Assembly (NCBI RefSeq): GCF_025736875.1
Contig: NZ_CP107052.1
Location: 1,940,501-2,004,500, forward strand
From: Candidatus Kirkpatrickella diaphorinae
Lineage (GTDB): Bacteria > Pseudomonadota > Alphaproteobacteria > Acetobacterales > Acetobacteraceae
DNA: 64,000 bases
Direction of reading: 5' to 3'
Shown in pieces: positions 45,780 to 55,223 of the stretch (the stretch's first letter is position 1; each line of letters opens with the position of its first letter). Under the pieces are notes generated by a model that was given only the letters and a program-made list of their open reading frames with translations, made no database searches and was not told where the DNA came from. The translations under genes were made by a program, and so were the position numbers.

Positions 45780-47033
45780 TCATCGTCGCGTCTCGGGGTA
45801 GAGACGCAGCGCGACCGGTGCCATCGTCAATCCTTGGGCGAGGATGGTGAAAACGACGATACCATAACAGATCGGCGTCAGCGTCTCACGCATCGTGCCA
45901 CCGGGCAGGGAGAGGGCCAGAGAGAGGGATATCCCCCCGCGCAGACCGCCCCATGTCAGGATGATGAGCGTCCGCAACCGCCCGGCCCCGCTGAGATAAA
46001 CGGGCAGAGTGGCGAGATAGACGCTGGCCGCGCGCGCGAGAATGGAAAGCGGGATGCCGAGCAGAAGTAGCGTCACGGAGTGACGTTGCGGCAGGATCGA
46101 GAAGACCGTCAGGCCGATCAGCATAAAGAGCAGGGCATTGAGGATCTCATCAATCAAATCCCAGAAGGCAAGCAGCATCTGGCGCGTTTCTGCATTAAGC
46201 TGCTTCTGCGCGTAACGTCCTGCAAGGCAGAACCCGGCCACGACAACAGCAATGGGACCGGACATTTCCAGCGCCTGAGCAAGGCTGAACGCGCCGGTCG
46301 CGATGCTGAGCGAGACGAGCAACTGCAATTGGGGACGGCGCGCGAGCCGCCAGCAAAAAGCGCCGAGTGCCCCGGCCAGGCCGCCAAGCAGAGCGCCACC
46401 GACAGCTTCAAGCGCGAAATATTCCACCGTGAGACCGAAGCTGATATGGCTTTCCTGCCCCGAAATGACGGACATGGCGAGCCCGAATATCACAATGGCC
46501 ACACCGTCATTCAAAAGGCTCTCCCCCGCAAAGACAGCGCGGAGGGAGGCTGGCAGGCCAAGCTGCCGCAACATGCCGATGACGGAAACCGGATCGGTCG
46601 GCGCAATAATGGCGCCAAGCAGGAGGCACCATAAAAAAGGCAGATTGACATGCAGGATCTGCCCGCCGAGCCACATCGCCCCTGACAGGAAACCGACAGA
46701 TAAAATCGTCCCGATGATGGCGAGCGCCCCGACCTGCCACTTCTTGCGGGCGATCTGCTCGACATCAACGTGAAGCGCCCCGGCAAAGAGCAGGAAGGAT
46801 AATGCGCCATTCAGCAGGTTACCGGGGAGATCGGCGAGGGCGATGATGCGACTGGGCAGGCTATGCAGGTCAAGCTGCGGCATCATCGTGTCAAGGACAC
46901 GGATGAAAATGGACAGGCATAAAGCGTAAAGCAGAATGCCGATCGTGTCCGGCAGCTTCAGCGTGCGCGCATTGACGATGCCGAGCAATGTCGCAAGGCA
47001 CAAGAGCGATGCAAAAAGACCGAGAGATGTCAT
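45780..47033 (-). CDS. Na+/H+ antiporter (CPA1, NhaP-like)
   Basis: Cation:proton antiporter of about 417 residues with 12-13 membrane segments. The key transport motif APTDPVSVIG and the second conserved region GESLLNDGVAIVIFG with the Asp pair are present. It helps with pH and sodium balance, which matters in acid-forming bacteria. No long cytoplasmic tail is seen. It ends 14 nt from the convergent comEC stop, with no clear terminator between. Confidence 0.9.
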   Translation of the reverse strand: MTSLGLFASLLCLATLLGIVNARTLKLPDTIGILLYALCLSIFIRVLDTMMPQLDLHSLPSRIIALADLPGNLLNGALSFLLFAGALHVDVEQIARKKWQVGALAIIGTILSVGFLSGAMWLGGQILHVNLPFLWCLLLGAIIAPTDPVSVIGMLRQLGLPASLRAVFAGESLLNDGVAIVIFGLAMSVISGQESHISFGLTVEYFALEAVGGALLGGLAGALGAFCWRLARRPQLQLLVSLSIATGAFSLAQALEMSGPIAVVVAGFCLAGRYAQKQLNAETRQMLLAFWDLIDEILNALLFMLIGLTVFSILPQRHSVTLLLLGIPLSILARAASVYLATLPVYLSGAGRLRTLIILTWGGLRGGISLSLALSLPGGTMRETLTPICYGIVVFTILAQGLTMAPVALRLYPETRR

Positions 47034-47150
47034 GCGAAAATCAGCTCCTGTCCCTTATCTCGATGCCGTGCATCCCTTCCAACACATCATGGCGGCGCGT
47101 GTTGTGCGCCGCAAGGGGTGGACGCGTCCTGCAAGCCGTGACGGGGTGGA

Positions 47151-47867
47151 TCAATCCGGATTGGCGGCGACAGCGCGTTTGTCACTGGGCAGCGGATCGG
47201 CATTCCGGGCTTTCAAGGGAAATTGGCAGGGGGTAAAGGCAGGGCAAGAGCCGCAGAGTGGGTGGCGCGCCCTGCACGTATAGCGTCCGTGCAGAATCAG
47301 CCAGTGATGGGCCGGGCGCAGCATGTCGGGCGGGATGACACGACGCAGGCCGTCTTCCACCTGACGGGGTGTTTCACCCGGCGCCAGGCCGGTGCGATTG
47401 CCGATACGGAAGATATGGGTGTCGACCGCCATGGCATCCTCACCGAAAATCACATTGAGGACGACATTCGCGGTTTTGCGCCCCACCCCGGCAAGCGCTT
47501 CAAGCTCTTTCCGGCTGGATGGGACGGCGCCATTGTGAAGGGTGCAGAGTTGATGGGAAAGTTTATTTAAGTTTCGGGCCTTTGAACGCCAAAGTCCGAT
47601 ACTACGTATGTGTGTGGCAATGGCTTCCTCCCCCAGAAGCGCCATCGCAGCCGGGTCCGGCGCGGCGGCAAAGAGGGAGGGCGTCACTTTATTAACGGAC
47701 TTGTCTGTTGCCTGGGCAGAGAGTACGACGGCGACGAGCAGCTCAAAAGGTGACGCATAAACAAGTTCGCTTTCCGCGTCCGGGCGCGCATGAGCGAGCG
47801 CCGTGATGAAGCGGACCGCTTGTTTTTTTGTCATGGTGCGCGACGCGGGGGCAGCGGATAGGGTCAT
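47151..47867 (-). CDS. nth: Endonuclease III
   Basis: DNA glycosylase / AP lyase that removes oxidised pyrimidines. About 238 residues. The helix-hairpin-helix contains the catalytic Lys (GVGRKTANV), the catalytic Asp is in AVDTHIFR, and the [4Fe-4S] loop C-x6-C-x2-C-x5-C is at the C-terminus (CRARHPLCGSCPAFTPC). The start may be the first ATG or the internal MTKKQAV. It is divergent from the ABC transporter gene. Confidence 0.95.
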   Translation of the reverse strand: MTLSAAPASRTMTKKQAVRFITALAHARPDAESELVYASPFELLVAVVLSAQATDKSVNKVTPSLFAAAPDPAAMALLGEEAIATHIRSIGLWRSKARNLNKLSHQLCTLHNGAVPSSRKELEALAGVGRKTANVVLNVIFGEDAMAVDTHIFRIGNRTGLAPGETPRQVEDGLRRVIPPDMLRPAHHWLILHGRYTCRARHPLCGSCPAFTPCQFPLKARNADPLPSDKRAVAANPD

Positions 47868-47988
47868 GGTTCAGGCCTGATTTATGTCGATATGACGGAC
47901 TCGGCACGACGCTTATGCCGCATGGAACCTGCCGATATGGCGGTTTCATCAGCTGTTAGGCAGGTGCGTCAAGGGATGCAATTATTTT

Positions 47989-49809
47989 ATGACAGAGTTT
48001 GAAACACCTCATCGGTCGCAGCGGATCGGATATGGCAGAACGCTGAATTTCGTCATCACGAGATGGCTGCGGGAGCCGCGTGCCCTGTCGCGTACTTTGA
48101 TGGGCGTGGCCGTTGCGACGGCCTGCGATGTTGTCATGCCGGTCGCGGCAGGGTGGCTGATCAGCGCCATCGCGCCCATCGGCCACGCCGTAAGTGCGGA
48201 CCGTGCCGCGTCCCTCCATGCGGCGATCTGGGCGGTCAGCGCGATGGCAATATTGGGCCTCCTCTCCGTCATCGGGCGTCGCTCCATGTATGTCGGCATT
48301 ACCAAATTATCCACGCGGGTGATGCGGTCTGTCCTTGTTGAAGGGTTTGATCGCGTCCAGCACTTCTCAACCGACTGGCACGCCAATACTTTCGCGGGTT
48401 CAACCGTCCGGCGTCTGACGCGCGGCATGTGGGCGTTGGACACGGTTGATGATGTTCTGCTTCTGGCACTGCTGCCGCAAATTCTCGTCCTGGGCGGCAC
48501 AGCGGGGGTGTTGACATATCGTGATCCGCTGATGGGTGCCATTCTCATCATATCGATCTTGTTATTCGTCGCGCTTTCCACCGCGCTGACAATTTTTTAT
48601 GTGTCACCTACGTCACGCATTTCCAATCAATGGGACTCCCGGGTGGGTGCCGCGATTGCGGATGCCATCACCTGCAACGCGACCGTTAAGTCTTTCGGTG
48701 CTGAAATGCGGGAGAAACTGCGCCTGCATCACGTCATGGAGATGTGGCAGCAACGTACACGCAAGAGTTGGATTCGCGGCACGGATAGCGGCAATCTGCA
48801 GGCGCTGGCCTCGCTTCTGATGCGTCTTGCGCTTGTTGCCATCGTCACCTGGCGGTGGTGGGAGGGGCGCGCGGATGCCGGGCAGGTCGCTTATGTGCTG
48901 ACGATGGTCTTCCTCATTCAGGGTTACCTGCGTGACCTCGGTAATCAGGTGTCGCAGCTTCAACGCGGCGTCAATGAGATGGAAGAGATGGTCGCGATTT
49001 TTGACCATGAAACAGATGTCGCGGATACAGCGCATGCGAGAGATATCGACATCCATCGCGGCGGGATCCGTTTCGACGAGGTCACATTTGTTTATCCGGG
49101 CACGACACGTTCACTCTTCACTGATTTCTCCGTCTCGATTGAAGGGGGGACGAGCGTGGCGCTGGTGGGGCGAAGTGGCTCCGGTAAGTCCAGTTTCGTC
49201 AAATTGCTGCAACGTCTTTATGACCCGCAGGCCGGCAGCATCTCCATCGATGGCATGGACCTGCGTGATTTCAGCCTGTCCTCCCTGCGCGGTCAGATCG
49301 CCATCGTGCCGCAGGACCCCGCTCTCTTTCATCGCTCTCTGGCGGAAAATATCGCTTACGCAAACCCGACCGCCTCCCAGGCTGATATTGAACGCGCGGC
49401 GAAGCAGGCCAATGCGCATGATTTTATTGCCCATCTTCCCGAGGGATATAAGACATTGGTCGGTGAGCGCGGCGTAAAACTCTCCGGCGGGGAACGCCAG
49501 CGTGTCGCCATTGCCCGGGCCTTCCTCGCAGATGCACCGATCGTGATTTTTGACGAGGCCACCTCAAGCCTTGACTCTCAATCCGAACTTCTTGTTAAGG
49601 AAGCCATGGACCGCCTCATGCTGGGGCGGACGGTGATCGTCATCGCCCATCGCCTGTTAACCGTGCGCTCCCTTGACCGCATCATTGTTTTTCAGCAGGG
49701 TCGCATCGTTGAGGACGGGTCGCATGACGCCCTTCTTAACCTGCCGGACGGTGTCTATAATCATCTCTACCGCATTCAGGCGCATGAGGGGCACGCGGAT
49801 CAGATTTAA
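47989..49809 (+). CDS. ABC exporter, fused permease and ATPase
   Basis: About 606 residues: an N-terminal six-helix membrane domain (about 30-330) and a C-terminal nucleotide-binding domain with Walker A GRSGSGKSS, the Q-loop, signature LSGGERQRVAIAR, Walker B VIFDEATSSLD and the His switch. This is a homodimeric type IV exporter half, MsbA-like in layout. The substrate (lipid, drug or peptide) is not readable. The LysE-family gene follows by 21 nt and may share its transcript. Confidence 0.9.
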   Translation: MTEFETPHRSQRIGYGRTLNFVITRWLREPRALSRTLMGVAVATACDVVMPVAAGWLISAIAPIGHAVSADRAASLHAAIWAVSAMAILGLLSVIGRRSMYVGITKLSTRVMRSVLVEGFDRVQHFSTDWHANTFAGSTVRRLTRGMWALDTVDDVLLLALLPQILVLGGTAGVLTYRDPLMGAILIISILLFVALSTALTIFYVSPTSRISNQWDSRVGAAIADAITCNATVKSFGAEMREKLRLHHVMEMWQQRTRKSWIRGTDSGNLQALASLLMRLALVAIVTWRWWEGRADAGQVAYVLTMVFLIQGYLRDLGNQVSQLQRGVNEMEEMVAIFDHETDVADTAHARDIDIHRGGIRFDEVTFVYPGTTRSLFTDFSVSIEGGTSVALVGRSGSGKSSFVKLLQRLYDPQAGSISIDGMDLRDFSLSSLRGQIAIVPQDPALFHRSLAENIAYANPTASQADIERAAKQANAHDFIAHLPEGYKTLVGERGVKLSGGERQRVAIARAFLADAPIVIFDEATSSLDSQSELLVKEAMDRLMLGRTVIVIAHRLLTVRSLDRIIVFQQGRIVEDGSHDALLNLPDGVYNHLYRIQAHEGHADQI

Positions 49810-49830
49810 AATAAGAGGCAGGGACAAAAT

Positions 49831-50466
49831 TTGATCGACGCCCATATCTGGCTGCTTTTTTGCGGGACGGTTTTCGGCCTTTTCGGTATTCCCGGGCCGA
49901 ATATGCTCCAGGCATTGACGACCTCCGTCCATGAAGGTTTTCGTCAAAGCCTGGCATCGTCGCTCGGCTGTCTGGCGGCTTCCCTGCTGGTCAACACCAT
50001 CTCCGCAGCGGGGCTTGGCGCCTTCATGCATGCGGAGCCGAGATGGTTTGACGTCATCAAATATTGTGGCGGGGCCTATCTGTTCTATCTCGGTGCGTCG
50101 GCAATTTATCACTGGCGGCGCACAAATTTCACGCCCGAGCCGACATTGCAGGAAAAGCGCCTGCGTGGCACGCGCCTCAATATGCGGCGGGGCTTCCTGA
50201 TCGGAATCAGCAATCCCAAACTGATTCTTTTCTCCGTCGCGTTTTTCCCGCAATTTATCGATCGGCACCGCGATGCCGTGCCGCAATTCGTCATTCTCTT
50301 CACGACATTCATGATCGGGGAGGCGATGTGGCTGGTGGCGTACGCGGCGGGCGGCGCACGTCTCTCGGCCCTCCTGGCGCGGCCACGCGTCAGTTACGCC
50401 TTCAATATCGCATCCGGCCTGATTTTTATCGCCTTCAGTGTCGCCGTGATCGGCACACGTCTTTGA
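49831..50466 (+). CDS. LysE-family amino acid exporter
   Basis: About 211 residues with six hydrophobic segments. The family signature is near the start (FGLFGIPGPNMLQALTTSV), with the conserved Gly-Pro-Asn, and a second conserved region at LIGISNPKLILFSVAFFP. Starts at TTG 49831 with AAGAGG 12 nt upstream, which is loose. It would export a basic or neutral amino acid; substrate unknown. Its stop codon abuts the stop of the next, convergent gene (TGATCA). Confidence 0.88.
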   Translation: MIDAHIWLLFCGTVFGLFGIPGPNMLQALTTSVHEGFRQSLASSLGCLAASLLVNTISAAGLGAFMHAEPRWFDVIKYCGGAYLFYLGASAIYHWRRTNFTPEPTLQEKRLRGTRLNMRRGFLIGISNPKLILFSVAFFPQFIDRHRDAVPQFVILFTTFMIGEAMWLVAYAAGGARLSALLARPRVSYAFNIASGLIFIAFSVAVIGTRL

Positions 50467-51222
50467 TCAGCTATGGATTGTCAGGGAGAGGAGTTCAGCG
50501 CTTTCCGGGGCGTAATCCTCGTTAACATCATTATCTGACCCGATCCCCGTCTCAAAAAAGAGTTGCTGCCTTGATTTGAAGGACGAAAACGGGATGACAT
50601 TGGGCGTGCCATTAACCCGGACACTCAGCGCGCCTTCTGGGCGGGCATCCATGATGATATGCGCTTCCCGGCCCTGCGCCAGCGTCCCCACAATGACCGT
50701 TTCACATTTTTTGCGCGTCAGGCAATGACGCAGACGGATCGTATCCCCCTGTGTGAAAAGCGCCAGCGGCGTGTGCGTCGCATCTGCACGGAAGCGCGCA
50801 ATATCGAGATTGACGTGGTCAGGCGCCTTCCCGACGAGGAGCCGCATCTCCATATGAAAAGACTGCGCGGAGAGGAGAACGGGCTTATCTAGTCGCAACA
50901 TGGCTGCGGGTTTGACGCGCCGCCATGGCTCCGGGTGACGCGTCATGCTGGCAAGATGAAACCCGAACATCGTCCGGGCGAACCAGTTACTATGATAGCC
51001 GCGTGCGAGCGCATCCCCGGGGATGATGTCGGTGCGATAGGCTTGATCAATCATCAGGGAAAAGGGGCGCAGATCCGTCAGCGTATAAGTCGCTTCACCC
51101 GTCGGGGCCAACACGGTGTTATGTTGCGATGGCGGGGTGGCCGCCCCGGCACGTGCGCAAAGCATTGCTGCCAAACCCACCATGGCGCCGAAATGAGATG
51201 ATAATGCCAGTCGTCGGCGCAT
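50467..51222 (-). CDS. Exported hypothetical protein
   Basis: About 251 residues from ATG 51220-51222, with AAGGG 8 nt upstream. A Sec signal peptide (LALSSHFGAMVGLAAML, cleavage after an ARAGA site) is followed by a beta-rich mature domain with two Cys in a CLTRKKC pair. I do not recognise the family. It lies 23 nt after rdgB on the same strand and probably belongs to the rph-rdgB transcript. The longer frame to 51324 would overlap rdgB. Confidence 0.7.
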   Translation of the reverse strand: MRRRLALSSHFGAMVGLAAMLCARAGAATPPSQHNTVLAPTGEATYTLTDLRPFSLMIDQAYRTDIIPGDALARGYHSNWFARTMFGFHLASMTRHPEPWRRVKPAAMLRLDKPVLLSAQSFHMEMRLLVGKAPDHVNLDIARFRADATHTPLALFTQGDTIRLRHCLTRKKCETVIVGTLAQGREAHIIMDARPEGALSVRVNGTPNVIPFSSFKSRQQLFFETGIGSDNDVNEDYAPESAELLSLTIHS

Positions 51223-51244
51223 AAGGCGTCCCTTTCCCTGAAAT

Positions 51245-51856
51245 TTACGCGTCAGGCGCAACATAAATATCCATGAATTGCCGTAACGCCCGGCCGCGAT
51301 GGCTGATGGCGTTTTTCTCAGCATCTGTCATTTCAGCAAAGCGCCGCGTTTCCCCATTCGGGATGAAAATGGGATCATAACCATGGCCATTCTCCCCTTT
51401 AGGTGGCCAGGCGACCTGACCGTCACAGCGCCCTTCGACAAAATAGGCCCGCCCGTCCGGCCATGCAAGGCACAGAACCGTCACAAACGCGGCACGCTTA
51501 TCTGTCGCTTCGCCCATCTCATCATGGACGCGCTGCATCGCATGCGCGAAGTCCTGACGCACCCCACCCCAACGCGCGGAATGAATGCCGGGCTGCCCAT
51601 TAAGGGAAGTGACGCAAAAGCCGGAATCATCCGCCAAAGCTGGCAGCCCCGTCGCCTGCGCAGCGGCAAGGGCTTTGATACGGGCATTGCCTTCAAAACT
51701 ATCCGCATCCTCATCAGGCTCGGGCAGGTCGAACGCGGCAGCCGACTTGATATCCACGCCTGAAGCCGCGAAGAGCGCCTGAAATTCAGCGAGTTTGCCT
51801 TGATTATGGCTGGCCAGAACAAGCTGATCGCCGCGTTTGATCTGCGGCTTCGTCAT
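51245..51856 (-). CDS. rdgB: dITP/XTP pyrophosphatase
   Basis: Ham1/RdgB house-cleaning enzyme that removes non-canonical purine nucleotides. About 203 residues. The phosphate-binding [10 protein letters not shown] motif at the start, the LADDSGFCV catalytic motif and the late SHRGRAL segment are all present. The start overlaps the rph stop as ATGA (4 nt), so the pair is translationally coupled; rph-rdgB is a standard alphaproteobacterial order. Confidence 0.95.
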   Translation of the reverse strand: MTKPQIKRGDQLVLASHNQGKLAEFQALFAASGVDIKSAAAFDLPEPDEDADSFEGNARIKALAAAQATGLPALADDSGFCVTSLNGQPGIHSARWGGVRQDFAHAMQRVHDEMGEATDKRAAFVTVLCLAWPDGRAYFVEGRCDGQVAWPPKGENGHGYDPIFIPNGETRRFAEMTDAEKNAISHRGRALRQFMDIYVAPDA

Positions 51857-52590
51857 TTGGCGCGAAAGGCGGCAAGGGCCGCGTCCTGCGCTTCAAAGAG
51901 CTGTTTCGTGCCGATTTTTGCCAGGCGCAGCAGCTCAAAAAAAGCTTCCTCACTGAAAGGTGCGTCCTCTGCCGTCCCCTGTATTTCAACAATACCGCCC
52001 TGATTTGTCAGCACAAAATTTGTATCGGCCTGCGCTGAACTATCCTCGACGTAATCAAGGTCAAGCACCGCGCCGGACGGGGTCAGGCCACAGGATATGG
52101 CGGCAATTTGTGCACGAAGGGGGTTTTTGCGGAGGGCGCCCTGTTTGATCTGCTGATCCATGGCGATCGCGAGTGCGACCCATGCGCCGGTGATCGACGC
52201 GCAACGTGTGCCGCCATCGGCATTCAGCACGTCACAATCGACCGTGATGGTCATTTCCCCCAGGGCTTTCAGATCGACGCACGCGCGCAGGGCCCGCCCG
52301 ATGAGGCGCTGAATCTCCTGCGTGCGGCCGGATTGCTTGCCCTTCGCGGCTTCACGATTGCTGCGACTATGGGTCGCGCGCGGCAACATGCCATATTCCG
52401 CCGTGATCCACCCCTGACCCTGGCCGCGTAGGAATGGCGGCACGCGGTTTTCAATACTCGCGGCACAAAGGACCTCTGTCCCGCCCATTCTGATCAGAAC
52501 TGACCCTTCGGCATGACGCGCAAATCCGGGCTCAATCGAAACGGAACGCAACGCATCTGAAGCGCGACCGGAGGGGCGGGGGGTGCTCAT
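51853..52590 (-). CDS. rph: Ribonuclease PH
   Basis: Phosphorolytic 3'-exoribonuclease that trims tRNA precursors. About 245 residues from ATG 52588-52590 ([11 protein letters not shown]). Typical motifs: [32 protein letters not shown] and [12 protein letters not shown]. The longer frame to 52809 has no family sequence. It is divergent from hrcA with a 235 bp gap, the usual arrangement in alphaproteobacteria. Confidence 0.95.
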   Translation of the reverse strand: MSTPRPSGRASDALRSVSIEPGFARHAEGSVLIRMGGTEVLCAASIENRVPPFLRGQGQGWITAEYGMLPRATHSRSNREAAKGKQSGRTQEIQRLIGRALRACVDLKALGEMTITVDCDVLNADGGTRCASITGAWVALAIAMDQQIKQGALRKNPLRAQIAAISCGLTPSGAVLDLDYVEDSSAQADTNFVLTNQGGIVEIQGTAEDAPFSEEAFFELLRLAKIGTKQLFEAQDAALAAFRAK

Positions 52591-52825
52591 GAATCTATCC
52601 TTGAACCTTGAAACCAACGTCCCGGGTTCTAACGGGTTATGACCGGCGGGGGAAGCGATGAAATGGGCAGGATGGGCGCACGGGCGAAGATGAAGTTGGA
52701 AGAAACTTTCATCACAACTCTCAGAATATGGCCGTAAAACCTTCTCATCGCATGTTTGCGCGTTTGCGCATCTAGGTGAAGGCGTGAAGCTGCTGTAACA
52801 TGGGTGCACGGAGAGTCAGAAAGAG

Positions 52826-53872
52826 ATGATGGCACGGACCGATTATCTGACGCGTATGGACGGGCGTTCAGCGCAGGTGTTGAAGGAAATTGTCGAGCAA
52901 TATCTGCAATCGGGTGATCCGGTCGGATCACGCACCCTGTCTCAGAAACTGACGCCATCTCTCTCACCGGCGACGATCCGAAATGTCATGGCGGAATTGA
53001 CACGGGCCGGGCTGCTGTTTAGCCCCCATATTTCCGCGGGGCGCGTCCCGACCGAAAAAGGCGTCAAGCTTTTCGTTGATGGTCTGCTTGAATTCGGGCG
53101 TCTGACGGAAAATGAGCAGCGTATCATCGCCGCCCGCTTATCTCTGGAAGGGCGGTCCTATAATGACCTGATGGCGGATGCTTCCTCTCTTCTCGCGGGA
53201 TTATCCAAGGCTGCGGCCGTGGTGCTGGCGCCCAAAAATGACGTGGCCATACGACATATCGAATTCGTGGCTTATGGGCCGTCGCGTGTCCTTGTCATTC
53301 TTGTCGGCGCGGATGGGCAGGTTGAGAATCGCATCGTTGAAACGCCGCCGGACATCCCCGCCTCGGCCCTCACGGAAGCGAGTAAATACCTCAATGCCCG
53401 GCTCGGAGATGTGACGATCAATGGTTTGCGTCAGCGCGTCAAAAATGAAATGCAGGAATGTCGGCAGGAGCTTGACCAGCTTGCCGCCCAGGTGATTGAA
53501 GCTGGGCTGGCTTACTGGGATGAGGGGCATGGCACACTCCACCTCAGGGGGCAGGCGACTCTCCTTGATGACATTAATGAGATGGCGCATTTGTCATCCA
53601 TCCGGCGCTTGTTTGAAACGCTTGAAACGCAGGAGATGATGCTGAAACTCCTGCACTCCGCTCAGGACTCTGATGGGGTCCGCATTTATGTCGGCGCGGA
53701 AAGTGAGCTTTTTGACCTCTCCGGCGTGTCCATGGTCGTGGCTCCTGCGCGCAGCAGAAATAACCGTATTGTCGGGGCGATCGGCGTTATCGGGCCGACC
53801 CGACTTAATTACGGGCGCGTGGTGCCTGTCGTCGATTATACGGCTAAAATTCTTGGCCACATCCTTGATTGA
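52826..53872 (+). CDS. hrcA: Heat-shock repressor HrcA
   Basis: About 348 residues. N-terminal winged helix that binds CIRCE operators (YLQSGDPVGSRTLS, SPATIRNVMAELTRAGLL, HISAGRVPTEKG), a GAF-like middle and the C-terminal IGPTRLNYGRV segment. Two start ATGs are adjacent (52826 and 52829). In most relatives grpE follows; here bfd does, so grpE-dnaK lie elsewhere. No CIRCE inverted repeat was seen in the gap upstream. Confidence 0.95.
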   Translation: MMARTDYLTRMDGRSAQVLKEIVEQYLQSGDPVGSRTLSQKLTPSLSPATIRNVMAELTRAGLLFSPHISAGRVPTEKGVKLFVDGLLEFGRLTENEQRIIAARLSLEGRSYNDLMADASSLLAGLSKAAAVVLAPKNDVAIRHIEFVAYGPSRVLVILVGADGQVENRIVETPPDIPASALTEASKYLNARLGDVTINGLRQRVKNEMQECRQELDQLAAQVIEAGLAYWDEGHGTLHLRGQATLLDDINEMAHLSSIRRLFETLETQEMMLKLLHSAQDSDGVRIYVGAESELFDLSGVSMVVAPARSRNNRIVGAIGVIGPTRLNYGRVVPVVDYTAKILGHILD

Positions 53873-53938
53873 TCCGCAGGCACGCGCTTTGCGCGATGGC
53901 AAGTAACGAAACTTTCATCCTGAACTTTTATCCATGAG

Positions 53939-53967
53939 TTGCGATTTATTCTCATTGACGTTATAAG
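53939..53967 (+). promoter_or_regulatory. Candidate sigma-70 promoter of bfd with a Fur-like half-site
   Basis: TTGCGA (53939-53944), 17 nt, TATAAG (53962-53967) is a good sigma-70 match, 26 nt before the bfd start. The spacer contains ATTCTCA (53948-53954), the complement of TGAGAAT, also found upstream of bfr. Iron control is a guess from the gene's role and this half-site. Confidence 0.5.
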
Positions 53968-53992
53968 CGCTGCATGAAAGAGGAAAAATCGG

Positions 53993-54265
53993 ATGATTAT
54001 CTGCTCCTGTAACGTGCTGACAGATTATGACGTTGCTGAAGCCGCGCGGGAAGGCGCGACACGTGCGCGTGACGTCTATGCGGCGCGCGGCTGTAAGCCG
54101 CAATGCGGCGCGTGCATCCCGGTTATGCAGGATGTTCTGCGTGAATTAGCGGAGGCGGGCGCGTGTCAGATTGAAGGCCAGCCTTATCGCGCACGCCAAC
54201 CCGCGCGCGCGACGCACGAGGGTTGCGGGCATTGCCTGAGCCTGTCGGAAAATCAGTTGGCCTGA
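53993..54265 (+). CDS. bfd: Bacterioferritin-associated ferredoxin
   Basis: 90 residues. The [2Fe-2S] cysteines are in the Bfd spacing C4-x-C6-x31-C38-x2-C41 (Cys34 is extra). Bfd reduces the ferric core of bacterioferritin to release iron. AGAGGA lies ahead of the ATG. The C-terminal 25 residues add two further Cys and are not part of the usual domain. It is convergent with bfr, its expected partner. Confidence 0.9.
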   Translation: MIICSCNVLTDYDVAEAAREGATRARDVYAARGCKPQCGACIPVMQDVLRELAEAGACQIEGQPYRARQPARATHEGCGHCLSLSENQLA

Positions 54266-54341
54266 GCCGAGTCGGGCATCTGTGACGCGCCAATAATATC
54301 AGCGCCAGCAGGACGCTGCCGACATCAGCCTCATCTGCAGC

Positions 54342-54830
54342 TTACGGGCTGTCTTCATTTGCAGCGCCGGAATTAAGCTGAATATAGCGCTCAATACCGA
54401 TCTGTTTAATCAGGTCAAATTGCCGATCCAGATAATCCTCGTGCTCTTCTTCATTCTCAAGAATTTTGAGCAGAAGATCACGTGAGACGAAATCGCGGAC
54501 CTTCTCACAATAAGCGATGCCCTCGGCTAGATCGACAAGCGCCTTCTTCTCCAACTTCAGGTCGCATTCCAGAATCTCTCTGACGTCCTGACCAATCAGG
54601 ATGGTGTTGAGGCGCTGCACGTTCGGCAGGCCGCCGAGATAGAGAATGCGCTCAATAAGCCAATCAGCATGGCGCATCTCCTCGATCGATTCCTGATATT
54701 CCTTCTTGCCAAGCTTCGTCACACCCCAGTGATTAAGCGTGCGGGCATGAAGGAAATACTGGTTGATGGCTGTGAGCTCATTCGTCAACTGCGTGTTGAG
54801 ATGCTCAATGATTTTTTCGTCTTTGATCAT
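54342..54830 (-). CDS. bfr: Bacterioferritin
   Basis: 162 residues of the heme-containing ferritin, a 24-subunit iron store. The heme-axial Met52 (EEMRHADWLIERIL) and the ferroxidase ligands Glu18, Glu51, His54, Glu94, Glu127 and His130 fall at the expected positions. It is convergent with bfd, 76 nt apart. Its promoter region (54831 upward) holds a Fur-like element, consistent with iron regulation. Confidence 0.96.
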   Translation of the reverse strand: MIKDEKIIEHLNTQLTNELTAINQYFLHARTLNHWGVTKLGKKEYQESIEEMRHADWLIERILYLGGLPNVQRLNTILIGQDVREILECDLKLEKKALVDLAEGIAYCEKVRDFVSRDLLLKILENEEEHEDYLDRQFDLIKQIGIERYIQLNSGAANEDSP

Positions 54831-55223
54831 GTTGCGTCCAATTAAGTTAAAACGAGCCGGAATCGATGCCTGGGGTGCGGCGTCGATAAAATCTTAACGC
54901 GCAAATTAAACGCACAACGCAGTCGCGGGCAAGAAAATAATATGTTTGACGATAATAAACGCGTTATTGAGAATGGTTATTATTTTTAAAGACGCGATTA
55001 CACTGGTATTTCTCTTATCTTACGCCATTATGCAATTGCAAGACTTTCTCAAATACTGCGTTTTATTAAACTATAATTAATTGAAACCGCTCGGGGGGGG
55101 TAAAGCGCTTGGCGCTGTCCCCGCAACAATGTCGCGGGCGCACCTCCTCACCTTGCAGACAAGTTTCTTGGAGACGTCTCGATTCAGAATAGAGGAAAGG
55201 CGTGGCGCGCCCCGCAGGACGCG
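54831..55223. other. Intergenic region upstream of bfr
   Basis: About 390 bp between the DEAD-box helicase end and bfr. The half next to bfr (54900-55090) is AT-rich and would hold the bfr promoter; the other half is GC-rich with a run of eight G (55093-55100). No gene or known RNA was found. Confidence 0.5.
54968..54982. promoter_or_regulatory. Fur-like site upstream of bfr
   Basis: TGAGAAT-G-GTTATTA matches the 7-1-7 Fur core (TGATAAT-n-ATTATCA) at 11 of 14 positions. It is about 138 nt upstream of the bfr start codon, which is far for a repressor site, so either the promoter is distal or the match is weak. Confidence 0.35.
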
